Origin: Marsupella aquatica
Taxonomy: Eukaryota > Marchantiophyta
DNA: 64,000 nucleotides
Direction of reading: 5' to 3'
NCBI GenBank assembly: GCA_973895155.1
Contig: OZ316891.1
Coordinates: 14,694,001 to 14,758,000 of the forward strand
Shown: positions 12,111 to 24,000 of the stretch, piece after piece
Layout of the letters: each line of letters begins with the position of its first letter
How positions within the stretch are numbered: position 1 is the stretch's first letter
The notes under the pieces: model-generated
Database searches by the model: none
Told to the model about the DNA's origin: nothing
The model's input: only the letters and a program-made list of their open reading frames with translations
Made by a program: the position numbers and the translations under genes

Positions 12111-15100
12111 TTTTTTTTTGGGTTTTTTTTTGCAATGCAAATCCAGGCTCACGTGCTTTGAGGAGCCCTTTTCTCTCAAAATTTAATGAAGTTCTTTTGT
12201 AGACCATTAGCTTGTTGCCACATTTGCTAGGAATGATGAGGACCTCGGTCCATTTGCGGTAGTTTTAGTTCCTCTTTCTTGGTTTTAGGGGTTTCCTTTT
12301 GCTCACTTCTTTTAGTTCATCTTTCTTGGTTTTTAGGGTTTCCTTTTGCTCACTTCTTCTGCGTTTGATTTTGTCCACTTGGGACCTCTCTTGTTTATTC
12401 TTTTGTACTCTATTTGGCCTTTTTCTGTAAAAAGTATGTGTATATTATCTTTCTTGAACAACAAGTTAGTCTGTGGCTCCTTCTCAACTATGGTAAACTC
12501 TACATCTACAAAGGATAACTAGATTGCACTTGTGAAAATGAACAAGGATGGGACTCTCTGATATTAGAAAAAATTGATGTTTAAAGTAAGCTTATAAATA
12601 TAGACCGGGATAGGGGCATGGGGATGGTGATCCATCCTGTGCATACAATATATTTGGGCAAGTAACGATTAACATGGAGTAGCCCCAACTACCCATTCTT
12701 TGAACTTGAATAGCACAAAGAGCAATAAAAGTGTTATCAAAATATATTCTCTATTCATATTCTTTGAAGGTTCATGAATGATTAAAAAAACCCCATCATT
12801 TTAATAGTCATATATAATATACTATTCTCCTTTCTGTGCACATCCTTCTTTGTATGCGCGCATATGTTGTGGTGGGGCCATAGTGCCCATGTTTTGAATG
12901 TATTTCTTAGACATTACCAAAAAAACTTGCATGTACCAGTTGACATACATCATAGTCATGAGTTTTTCCCATGCACATGATCATGGAGTCATGGTCTAGA
13001 GGCTTCACTCTAGACCTAGGCTCTTAAAAGTAGAGTGATTTTATAATAAGATTACCATGGGAATTTGGGCTGGTAAGGATTAAAGATAGAACGTTATAAA
13101 GTTCTATAACGTTGGTAGTAACTTGTGGTAGGAATTTGTGGAGTGACCTTTGTTACTAGTGTCATACATACCAAAAGCAAACAGTTGCAGGAGATGTATA
13201 GGCAACTCTGGTACATACATTCATTGAAAGGGTGTCTTTATAAATTAATATATAAGCCACAAAAGCCCCCGGCAAGGGGACATCATAGCACATGGACCAG
13301 GACCAAAAAGGCACAAAGCACATAGCGTCCCACGACTGACAGAGAAAGAAGCACAACAAACCAAGACTACTAAAAGTGCTAGGATCCAAATTAAAGAGAA
13401 TTATACCAGAAAAACAATAAACCTAAAACCAACTAACCAACCCTAACCCTTAGTTAATTTGTGGACCCCATGTTCATCTAATGAATGTGTGTGTGATGAA
13501 GTGAAATCAATTTTCAGCAAGGCGATAACTGATGGGTTTGATTCTCCTGGTGGTCTTGATGTGTGCTCATACAAAAGAGAATGCTTGAAAGATAAAAGAG
13601 ATCGATCTGGTTGAGATGATCTCTCTGGTTTATCAAACAAAAGGTTGTATACATGTGGAGGAATTGAGGTTTAATTTTGACGGTTTTTGCTTACATATTG
13701 GAGAAATCATGTTTCTACCATTCTTGATTGATAGTTTGTGAGTTACGTTGAGCATAACTGCCACAAGACAGACCAAAGGACAACACTTAGCTGTTGGCGG
13801 AAGAGCACTTGTCATTTGGGTGGGAAGAACGCATGAAATGGACGAGCCATCACTTCACATGAAGGTTTTGTAGTTTTTTTTATTTAAGAAAGCAATGGTG
13901 TGAGGGGGAGACCAGTGATTGTTTATTTGACATAGAGGTTCCCGTAGAGGTTGCATTTGGCGTCAACCTGTGTTCAGAGTGAGCTTCAATTGAAGCCTAG
14001 AGGGACACAAATAATTCAAGCCGAGAAGCAAGCATTGCGGACAAGCGATGGCGATGTCATCGAAGAAATCAATTTTCAGCGGCTAAGTTTGTGACAATGA
14101 CGGGATTGTGACATCTTTTCATCAAGAAAGGATGGTGGACATATTTTGAATGATGTTGCATTTCTTGAGTTGATGACATTTCTTTAAGTGTGTGCAAATT
14201 ATACAATCATACGGTATCCACTATTCACTTCACAACTCAAACTCAAACTCAAACTCAAAACTCAATTAAAGACGGGATTAAAGATTGCTCCTCCGTTTCT
14301 TCGATGCTATGTGACAAAATGGCAATACCCTATTCACAATCATCTTTAGTTGGTATCTCTCTCATCGAAAGAGAGAGGATCAGGTATGAGCCGTTACTTA
14401 CTTGCGTTATATTTGAGACATTTATCTAACTAATTACATAGTAATCAATTTCAAAACACTCGAAAGGTAACTAATACAGTTACAATGAAAAAAATGACAT
14501 CTTGTCCTTTGTATTCTAGTTTTTCTACGTTTAATACTACGGCATGTCGCCCCATAATTTACACAAATATGAACACAAACATGACAAGGACCTTTTTGTT
14601 TTCCAGAAAACCTGCTCTGTCCTATTTGTCACTGATGTGGCACATCTTCATGCCAGGGAAATTGCAAGGGACCCTAATGGTGGTCCATAATTAAAAAGGG
14701 AGGGAGGCAACGGCTCCAACCAACGCCCCCAAAGCTCTGGTACGTACATGCATTGAATATGTGAAGAGAAAATAATCAGTTACGGATACGTTAATTAATC
14801 TGCAAGTCACCGTCATTCATTCAACTTGGTTCCACCAAGTTGCACCATATATGAATTGTAATTTTTTTCTAAAATCATGGAGGAAGGAAGTCTTGAACAT
14901 TGTCTTCCCCTTTTATATTTCCAGTGGCGGGTTAATACCAGAATCAGACACTACAGGGAGGTCTGGACAGACCAAGAGTACCAAAGCCCACACCAGGAGA
15001 ATCAGTGTCCCTGTGACTTTGGAATGAGTTTCATTCTTGGGCAAGACAAAAACTAATGTGGCTGAAAGTCCCTGGCCTTTGCCCCATCCCTTTTGATCAT

Positions 15101-16190
15101 CCCCATGGTTTCCCTGTTGTATCCTATATCCCTTATAATAATAATACTCCTCTGTTACTTTAATTCAAGGGATCTATGAGTGTGGGAATTTTTTGAGGTC
15201 AGATGTGATTCATCCCTTCCAGCCCAAATCAGGTCCAATTCCATGAGTTCCTTCCAGCCCAAATCTGAAGAGCCATATCATATGAAAGCACACAAATTCC
15301 TCTCTTCAACATATTCTTGGATAAAATTTTGTTGCAATTATGGTGCCTTACCCTCAACTACATTGCCGGCTACTAGTCAATGGATGAGAAACAATGCCGC
15401 TCTAAACAGCAACAATAGGAGGATTTTTTTGTAGTAAGGCAAAGTTTAAGGGTACTTGTGTAATTCTGGCAACCAATAAGAACAACTCTAGTGAATATAG
15501 ATCCAAAATGAGATTAGAGAGCCATTATACTTCATGCCTGACTCTCCTTGACCTTCAGGCAGGGTACAGACTACCAAGGGCTCCCTGTTGAGTTGCTCTG
15601 TCCATCCGAGATTCATTTTTACATGTATTAGCTTCCTTGCAAGCATTAAAGCATGAAAAACTATTACCTCCTATAATTAGAAAGGGTTGCGTCATTTTTT
15701 GAAGTGGTCGTCGTTCAGATTTGCAGGGCACACAACATGAGAAATCCTGTCAGAGAATGAATAAGCGAAAAATAAATTTTTATTAGTGTGAAAAGAAAAG
15801 AGTCGTGACACCATTATTGTCGGAGACCATCAAATGAGATAAACAGAAACAAGGTACTATGGTCACACCATGCACCACGATCAATGTGGATCTCCCTCTC
15901 CCTCCATGATCAAAGGAAGTACTCTACATACTCTCAATAGGGTGTATATACTCAATACGATAATATTGCATAGTTTAGTGTAATACTTGGAGGAGTTTAA
16001 TTGTAGATACTACTTTAGTCAGTAAGGGGACTTTAGTCCAATATTTGGGGTGATTCTATATATTCATTTTTTGTGTCATTTTCACTGCCAAAAAAACAAA
16101 AAATAAGACCCAAAGACATAGTAAATATCATGGCACGACATTGATGACAAGGTCTCGGGCAAGGGGTACACTTTTACTTAAACATTTTTA
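12111..16190. other. spacer with short duplications
   Basis: No gene recognised. It contains a 47-bp tandem duplication at 12,263-12,360 (TTTTAGTTC.TCTTTCTTGG) and a short ACTCAA run near 14,235. Open frames at 13,125-13,389, 14,190-14,694 and 15,180-15,434 have no domain features. Confidence 0.4.
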
Positions 16191-16199
16191 TACTTCACG

Positions 16200-16555
16200 G
16201 TATCTTTCACATAACTCTTTTGGCACCATGACATCATTTAACTTGATGACATCTTTCACATAATGACGTCTATGGCAAAACAACTTCTTCTAGTTTTAAA
16301 ATGACATCTTTGTACTTAACGACATCATTTTACTTGATGACATCTTTCACATAACCATATCTTTGACAAATTACTTCTTTTTTCTCAACGTCATCGTTTT
16401 ACTTGACAATGTCTTTCACATAATGACATCTTTGGCAAAACAACTTCTTCTTTTTGAACGACAATTTTTTTACTTGACAACATTTTTCACATAACAACAC
16501 ATTTGGCAAAATGACATTTTTTCTTAACAACACCATTTTGCTTCATGACATGTAG
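16200..16555 (+). repeat. tandem repeat, ~80-bp unit, 4-5 copies
   Basis: Each unit contains TTTACTTGATGACATCTTTC, then ACATAATGACATCTTTGGCA and AAACAACTTCTTCTTTTT with substitutions and small gaps. It is AT-rich with no open frame, and looks like a degenerate minisatellite. Confidence 0.75.
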
Positions 16556-17867
16556 TCATAATATCTTTTGTGCAAGGCACAGGTATTGAGCTAGTGGTAG
16601 AATGTTCTTGCGGTATTTGTAATGGTTGTCTGTCATTTGCCTTGCCGTTTTCAGTGTCAAAATACAAAACTAACAAAAGCAATGAGGCATATATAGGCAG
16701 GGGCATGGTCATCGATGGCAATCTGTCGCAGGTGGGTGGGGGGGGTGGCACACCTTGCGATGTATGACAGCCTTGCAAGGGCGAGACTGGGCACCTTGCC
16801 CTGCACCTTGCCCTCCTTGCAATGGTGGCCAGATGTCCTCACAAGGACACCTGGCATGGGAGGGAAGCGAGTGGGAGGTGGAGTACAGGAGGGAGGGCAA
16901 ATGAGAAAAGGAGGAAAGGGAGACCAAACCCAATAATAACGGGATCTCACATTATAGAGTTAGATTTTTCTTTCTTCACAAAGATATATAGTTTTCATGC
17001 TTTTTCAAACCCATTAAATTGTTACGGGTCTAGTTAGAGACTCTCGTAATTCTAAAAATTCAGGGAAAAATCCACATCACCTCATAAATTCTTAACCATT
17101 GGATCTATGTAATTGGACCATCTAGATTCTTTTCATGTGTGAACACTTGTGTGAACAATTAGGTGGGACAAAAGTGTCACTTCAATTCTCAGCCATTGGA
17201 TGTTTCTGATTGGAGCATCTAGATGCTTTGCATGTGAGAACACATGTGGGACAAAAATGAGAACTAATGTCAGATTGCATTACATAATGTGCATGCATTG
17301 ATGTCATGCCAAAATAGATGCATGTATATTTCTCTCCCATTTTTCTGAACCATACCATGCCAAGTGAATGAGTGTACAATTAACTTTCCCCCATTCTACG
17401 CCTCCACATCTATTCTCCACCAAATCATCATCATCAAACACTACAAGATCCCCCCCCAAATCCCCCCTTTTTCTTTAACTTTTGTCCTTTATAAATGAGG
17501 AAAGAGTGTGAGTCTGAAGAGGGTATTTCAAATACTAAAATATCAAAGATTCTAATAACTTAGGAGGATTGTATATAGACCTAAAATTTCATTTAGAACA
17601 AACAAGATAGATTTAAATGTTCCTCCAAAATATAAGAAGGGGTACCTGGGAGGTTTCGGTCACATGTATATCTCATTACATTTTCCTTAGTGAGGGCCAA
17701 GGGGGATGTACATCCTTAATATTGTTAGTTATGTTGAGATAAAATTGACCCACCATGTTGTCACATGGAACTAGTGCACAATATAGAATCTATTTTGACA
17801 TAGAGATGTTTGGTTCGCCCAGTTTAGGGTGTGTCTATGACCAAAAGAAAAAATTCACTATACACTA
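16556..17867. other. spacer with a ~97-bp duplication
   Basis: A G-rich stretch at 16,728-16,925 produces overlapping open frames on both strands that look like composition artefacts. A diverged ~97-bp duplication lies at 17,088-17,260 (ATTCT.A.CCATTGGAT, ATCTAGAT.CTTT.CATGTG). No gene recognised. Confidence 0.45.
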
Positions 17868-18170
17868 ACCTTGGGGGCCTCAATCCAAGGGGTGTCCCAT
17901 ATCACGCTCAAAGTTTTGGGGGAATAAACACCCTAAAAGTTAAGTCAATAAAAGGTTTTTTAGAAAAAAATTTATCCATAACTTAATGGAATATTCTTGG
18001 GAATATTCCCATATTTGCTCTTAAAAACCCTATGCTTCTTATCAAAATTGGATTAAATAACCCTAATGTTCTTCAACAAAAATTTAAAAGTATTTCACTA
18101 AACCCAATAAAAAACCCTATACTTATTCGTGAGTGATGGGTTGGAAGAAAAGAAGTGAGAACCCCGGGAC
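17868..18170 (-). repeat. dispersed repeat family B, copy 1 (inverted relative to copy at 47.6 kb)
   Basis: The reverse complement matches 47,625-47,945 along about 300 bp, including the phrases ACCCATCAC, AATTTTTGTTGAAGAACAT and GGGACACCCCTTGGATTGAGG. It is non-coding. It resembles the interior of the 4.2-4.85 kb duplication, so it belongs to a moderately old, multi-copy family. Confidence 0.7.
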
Positions 18171-19570
18171 ACTAACACCATACATTGGCTACGGTAGTCA
18201 CAAATTGAGCTCCATGACACAATATTCTTTTTTCTTTACAGTCTCCAACTCTTGACCATTGATCTCTAGTGTGAGCACAATAAAGTGTTCCTCCAAGGTA
18301 TAGGCCTTCTCCACTAGTCTAACCTAAGCAGCACTTAACCATGATTAATTTGTGCTCCAGTTAACCCCATGTAACCACTTGCCAGAGTTATGTATCAACA
18401 AGTTGTTAATTTCCTGCTCTCAACAATGTTGTAATGGATGGAGCATGCAATTGTAAAAAAGAACACACACACACCCCAATCCTCCCCCACTTAACCCTAA
18501 ACCTACCCCCTTTCCCTTTACCACATCAAACAACTTTCCTAATTTTTTTGGCACCAAACAAATTTTGCCTTTCGGTAGAGTCCAATTGATAGAAAAATGG
18601 TTTTTTGGTAACAAACAAATCTTGCCTTTTGGTAGAGTGGCCAATAGATAGAAAAATGGTCAGAAAATTAAAGCTCAATGTTACTAACAGATCCCAACTA
18701 GACCCACATACTGGTTTTGGCTCACTCACAGGCAAAATATTAATCAGATTCGTTTTTTGGAAAAGTTAAAATATTTGCACGAATTCTAATAGCACTACGG
18801 TAGCTAAAAGTACGCTAGGCTTCGGTAGTTCGCCGTCGAGAACCGGCCGTCTATCTCAATCGTGAACAGCACGGTCCTGTAACGGCCTGTGTCCTTTGTT
18901 TGGGCAGGCTCCCCGCTACGGCGCATAATCCGACGGTAGCGTTCTGTGCAGTCCACCACTACTGCAGTGCTCGAGTCGCGGTTCAGTAACTCAGTTCCTA
19001 TGCCCGTCACGCCGCCGACGGTGCTACCGTGCCGAGCGGACTGTACCGTGTTACTGCAGTGCAGAGGATGCCACGTTGCCGACTTGTCCTCTGTTTTCGT
19101 TGCCTAGGACAGTGAACTGTGACTCCATCATTGCTACGCTCCTGGTTGTTGCGATCTGATCTCGACTGCAGTCGTGGTGGAATAATCCATGTTGTCGTTC
19201 TATCCGGCATTGGTGCGTCTGTTCGAAAGTTGGCTTTCATCCCGCACAATCTTCTCATTTGCGGGAGCACTACTACTGCAGGCTGGAACAGGGGCATCCT
19301 CTCGACTCGACTCGAGCTTTGGGTGCGGTGCACGTCGCGGAGTGTGCTCCATTGAGTGGCGTTGGCGGTGGCGTTTTTGGAGGAGCGATCGTCTGCCGGT
19401 ACCTTTGATACTGTCACTGAAAGAGCATTTTACTTCTGTTCTTTTGATGCTTCTGAAGGTTGTCTGCGGAAGTTGCTAGTTGTTCTCTCCCCTGGCAGCT
19501 TTAGGGTTTTTGCGGTAGTGGGGAGAATTGATAATTGGGACGAAGGTGTGCTTCTTGCTTTGAACTCAGT
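18171..19570 (+). promoter_or_regulatory. upstream region / 5' UTR of the UBA2-like gene
   Basis: Up to about 18,750 the sequence is AT-rich, with a ~58-bp duplication at 18,541-18,662 (TTTGCCTTTCGGTAGAGT). From about 18,780 it switches sharply to CpG-containing, GC-richer sequence that runs into the ATG at 19,571, as expected for an unmethylated promoter and 5' UTR. No TATA box is obvious. Open frames on both strands in this island (for example 19,007-19,417 minus) are probably shadows of composition. Confidence 0.45.
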
Positions 19571-21031
19571 ATGGATTTCAAGAAGAGAAAGGTGAAAGAA
19601 GAGGAAAATGGGGCTCCCGTCTTGGTTGAAATTACGAAGGAGGATGTGAAGAAGTTGATTGAACCCTTCAATAAGGAGCAACTCATCGAGATTCTCCAAG
19701 ATGCTGCTACGCGTCACACGGACGTGCTGGAGGAAATTCGAAAACTCGCCGATAAAGATCCTGCTCACAGGAAGATTTTTGTGCGGGGCTTAGGTTGGGA
19801 CACTACCTCTGACACCTTGAAAACCATTTTTTCCTCTTTCGGAGAAGTGGAAGAAGGCGCGGTGATTATGGACAAGAGCACCGGAAAGAGTCGGGGTTTC
19901 GGTTTTGTGACTTTTAGGCACATGGATGGGGCACAGCGAGCTCTCAAAGAGCCCAGTAAGAGAATTGATGGGAGGATGACTGTCTGCCAATTAGCAGCCA
20001 CGGGGGCTTTGCCACAGGCCCAACCGCAGGAAGTAGCAACGCGCAAAATTTACGTCGGAAACGTTCCTATGGAATTGACAGCGGATCGGCTTCTTGCTAT
20101 GTTTGCGCAGTTTGGAGAGATTGAAGAGGGACCCCTTGGATTCGACAAGTTTACAGGGAGGTCACGGGGTTTTGCTCTCATCATCTATAAGTCAGCTGAC
20201 TCTGCAAAGCGGTCGTTACAGGAACCCATCAAGAGTATCGACGGCCACCAAATGTATTGCAAACTTGCTGTAGAAGGACAGAAACAGAAGACAGGTGGAG
20301 CGAGCGGGCAGTCAGGTAAAGTCGATGGTGGAGACGGAACCAAAAACGGGCTTCAGCTATCTAATACACAGTCTGCTTTAGGTCTGGTTGGGGCCGCAGG
20401 TGGAGGCCTCCAGTACGGGACAACACATGGGCTTCTATCGAGTGGTTTGGCTCTCAATCAGGGATTAGGGCAGGGTGTGAATCAGGGACTGGGCCAGTTG
20501 AGTGGAGGATTGAATCAAGGGCTTACACAAGGACTGAACCAGGCACTTCAGTCTACTCTGGCTGGCCAGAACCAAAGCCTTACGAACTTAGGTCAAACAC
20601 TTGGACACAGTCACCATGCTCTAGGGCATACTCTGAATTCCGGTCTCGGCCATTCTCTCAACTCTTCTCTGAATAATTCGTACTCTCAAGGTCTGAACCA
20701 AGGACTTTCCCAGGGCGTAGGTCAAGGGCTCCAAGTGCAAACTTCCCTGGGTATGGGAACTTATGGTAATCATGTTGGTATATCAGCGTACGGGACTCAA
20801 CCTTCAGTTTACAATGGGCAGCCCGCTGCCTATTCAAACATGGGCGGGATGTCCCTCTACGGGGCTGCAAACAGCACTGTAAACCAGGCAACTGCTTTAC
20901 AGAACGCCGCTGCTGGAGGTCAATACCAATTTTCTCCTTATTCGAATTCACAGCTTGCTGTCTCGTCAGCATCTCGTGCACAGACCGTCGGAAATCTTAC
21001 ACATCTACCTTCTTCGTACTACAACCTATAA
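19571..21031 (+). CDS. UBA2-like nuclear RNA-binding protein, two RRMs, 486 aa
   Basis: One uninterrupted reading frame. The ATG at 19,571 is preferred over the longer open frame because upstream codons lack an ATG and the protein then starts MDFKKRK, a basic nuclear-signal-like stretch. Residues 30-68 match the conserved leader of plant UBP1-associated proteins 2 (EPF.KEQL..., DPAHRKIFV). RRM1 has RNP2 KIFVRGL (68-74) and RNP1 KSRGFGFVTF (106-115). RRM2 has RNP2 KIYVGNV (159-165) and RNP1 RSRGFALIIY (197-206). Residues 285-390 are low-complexity, with repeated NQGL, TQGL and SQGV units; the tail is Ala/Ser/Tyr-rich. UBA2 proteins bind U-rich RNA, associate with UBP1 and stabilise mRNAs in the nucleus, with links to ABA and wounding. 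RNP1 of RRM2 lacks the usual aromatic pair, so RRM1 may dominate binding. A splice donor abuts the stop codon. Confidence 0.92.
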   Translation: MDFKKRKVKEEENGAPVLVEITKEDVKKLIEPFNKEQLIEILQDAATRHTDVLEEIRKLADKDPAHRKIFVRGLGWDTTSDTLKTIFSSFGEVEEGAVIMDKSTGKSRGFGFVTFRHMDGAQRALKEPSKRIDGRMTVCQLAATGALPQAQPQEVATRKIYVGNVPMELTADRLLAMFAQFGEIEEGPLGFDKFTGRSRGFALIIYKSADSAKRSLQEPIKSIDGHQMYCKLAVEGQKQKTGGASGQSGKVDGGDGTKNGLQLSNTQSALGLVGAAGGGLQYGTTHGLLSSGLALNQGLGQGVNQGLGQLSGGLNQGLTQGLNQALQSTLAGQNQSLTNLGQTLGHSHHALGHTLNSGLGHSLNSSLNNSYSQGLNQGLSQGVGQGLQVQTSLGMGTYGNHVGISAYGTQPSVYNGQPAAYSNMGGMSLYGAANSTVNQATALQNAAAGGQYQFSPYSNSQLAVSSASRAQTVGNLTHLPSSYYNL

Positions 21032-24000
21032 GTAAGTTCTTCTGCACATGGTTCTTTCCTTATTGGCGGCAGATGGTATGATTTTTTTATGGGAATGAAG
21101 CTACCAGTGAATTTGGAGCAGTGGATCTCCGTCAATCAACTGTTAGGTTTTGCGGATTTTACTCGAGCCGTGTAATCTTTCCGAGGCTGCCACTTGTACG
21201 GCATGGGTCGATTGGGAAATCTATCTTGCGTTTACCTGTTTTGGACTTTTCTTGGGAGTATCTCTGAAACCTGATGGGATTGTTTCTGTAATGTGTACTC
21301 CTCATTGCGCTGCTCTAGGCTTTATGTACCCTGATATTTAATTGAATTGAATTTATACTTTATGGTCATAGGTGCTTTGCTGATGAACCGGTTTTTCGAA
21401 TTGCTGCGTTCGTAGAGACTTCATTTCTCTTACTACTTTAGTTTTCTTGTCCTGTCCAGCATTAAGGTCATGGCCTGTCTCTACATTTCCTTGCATCTGA
21501 GACCCCTCTGTCAACCAACCAATGTTGGCATCATCACAGTTGCTTGAGTGTTGAATTGCGATCAATTTACGTCGCGGGTCTCATCTTCTCGGACATGCCC
21601 TTTCGCTTTCTTCTTTATGTTTACATGAACAATTAGTTTGCAAAAAGAATTGAGCAGGTAACATATCCCTGTACAATCAGAAATACATTTAATCATGAGG
21701 AATGGCGGCTTTGAAGTTGTAGTAGGAAATCTATTTGCTACTTTTCCATTTTACTAGTTGCCAAATTATTCTAATGTATCGAGGTGGTTTATGTTGTCTT
21801 TCATCTGTCTTTCTTTTCCAGCATGCATTCATACATTTTGCTATATTTGCCTTTTTAATTGATCCTTGTTCCATATGTTCTATGCACAGGTTGAGCACTT
21901 TTCAGATTTATCGTTCATCTAATGGTGATTGACTGCTGCAATCAGTTTGGATCATGATTTCTAGTTGTTGATCATTTGTCTGTTGCCGGATCTGGCCTGT
22001 TATCCACTCCAGAGTTATGCTGCTGTTGCTGGTATCTAGAAGATCGGTCATCTGGCGTGCACTCTTAGCACTGGATGTTGTTATTATCCCAATCTGGTTC
22101 ACCATCATTCAGCAAGCTTGGAGATTGGCTTTCCAAAGAGGCTTGTTTTCCTGTGCATACAAGTATTGGACAAGTGAATCACGGTAGCCTCCATGCGTGA
22201 GTGGCCTTTTTGTGGCTGGATCGGAACGTTTTTGCTTCTTGTTAGCGGCTTCACGTACAAGTTGTACCATGGGAAGTAGTAATGGTTAGCAACTCGAGAA
22301 ATTTGCTTCTGTGTACTCTCTGATTTCGTTGCGGGAATATCAGAAGCCTGCATCTTGTCTGTGAAATTGGACTGGGCTTTTATTTTCTACAAGCACTCTT
22401 GGGATATTTGCAGGGATGCTGCCTGAAAATCACAGAATGTCTTGTACTGTCATGATAGTGTTAGAGCTTTGACGTAGTTATCAAAATGGTGGCAAATTTT
22501 GGGTGCCAAAGATACGAGGATTGATAACTTTTCACCTGTAATGTGACCCATTGTTTTGTCATTTTACATTGACTTCGCAAGAAGTAACGATACAGGTCTG
22601 GAATCTGTTCTTTTGTTTCTCTTCTGGACCTTATTGTGGTTGTGTTGAATTCTAGCAACTAAGTTGTCATGTGACACTGGATTTAAGGTATGCCTTGCTA
22701 GGGACATCGAGAAAACTAAATCGGCATTGCTGTAAATTTATGCACTTCCAGAAGCATAGTGCTCTATTTTTTCTTGTCAGAGAATAGTTGGATGGGGATG
22801 AGGTTGTTTGAGGTGGGACTTGTTGTCACTTCAAAACCTGCCACTTGGTTAAGAACGAAACGGCTTTATCGTATCGGTCATTTCTTCATGTTATATTTAT
22901 ACCAGACGTTTGTCCTCCTAGAAATATTTTCAGACTGTTTGGTAGACACTTTTGTGCATGGGCATCGTCGGTCAGTGGTATCACCCGATCCATACTGCAG
23001 TTATTCAAGACTTAATTCTCCTGCCATGACATGTCTTTGTGGTTTAGTTTGTGATGGATGTAATGCTTCGTGGCGGTTTTTGTGTCTGGCGAAAGTCGTC
23101 AATACCTTGTATTATTGTCTGCACGTCGTTGTAGAATCTTCTTTTCTGAAGACTGAAAGTGTCGGGATGCTTGAGATTTCCTTTGATGATGGATTTGTCA
23201 AGCTGATTGCCACATTGATTTGAGTCCACGATTGTTGAGGGAGTAGTTGACTTCGACTGGAAAACATATCTCGGTGGGGAGATCTAAATTGACAGACATG
23301 GGGGAAAAAGGGATGTAGAAGTGACTACAACGCTGACAACGGCAGATCGATTTGAAGAGGATCGAGAATTGAGATTGACAGGAAGAGTTTAACTCTCTGT
23401 AAGCACTGTGGTAGAGTCACACATTACTTCATGGTTACTACATGCTTTTTCACGTGAGGGATAATTCTTTTCGATCGAAGTAGCCCTCCATTTCAGCGAT
23501 GGAAGTTATGGTCTTGCACAGAATCATGGCAACCTCTTACACTAAATTTGTTCAGAAATTTGCTCAATTATGCTCAGACAGTACAGAACAAAACAAGAGA
23601 AAACATCTCAAATGCACTCACATAAGTGAAGGCATTTAACACCTTCGCCAGATGAAATCTCCAAAAATGGGAGAGGAACCAACTGTGTTCGCATATGGAA
23701 GCCTCACTTACAGCTGTTAAGTGTATGGTTCTTGAGTTTCTTCCAGCCGGTGCTACTAGCCAATGCTTTGGATGGATGAATGTCTGCAAAACATTTCAAT
23801 CCACTTTTCAGTTTTGTTGATGTGATAGGTTTACTGGGCGCTTCATTAGTCTTAATGGTTGCCTAAGCTCATCTTACAATAGAGTAGTGTTCTGTCCAGT
23901 GTGAAGTATAGCGATCTGGTAATCGATCTCATTTTGACATGCAAGATTTAGTATCGATCTGTCAACCGTTGAGAAATTATGAAAGACGTATCTCATTTCT

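Noticed and set aside
16200-16555. CRISPR-like array
   Set aside because: Units are degenerate tandem copies without unique spacers, in a eukaryotic genome.
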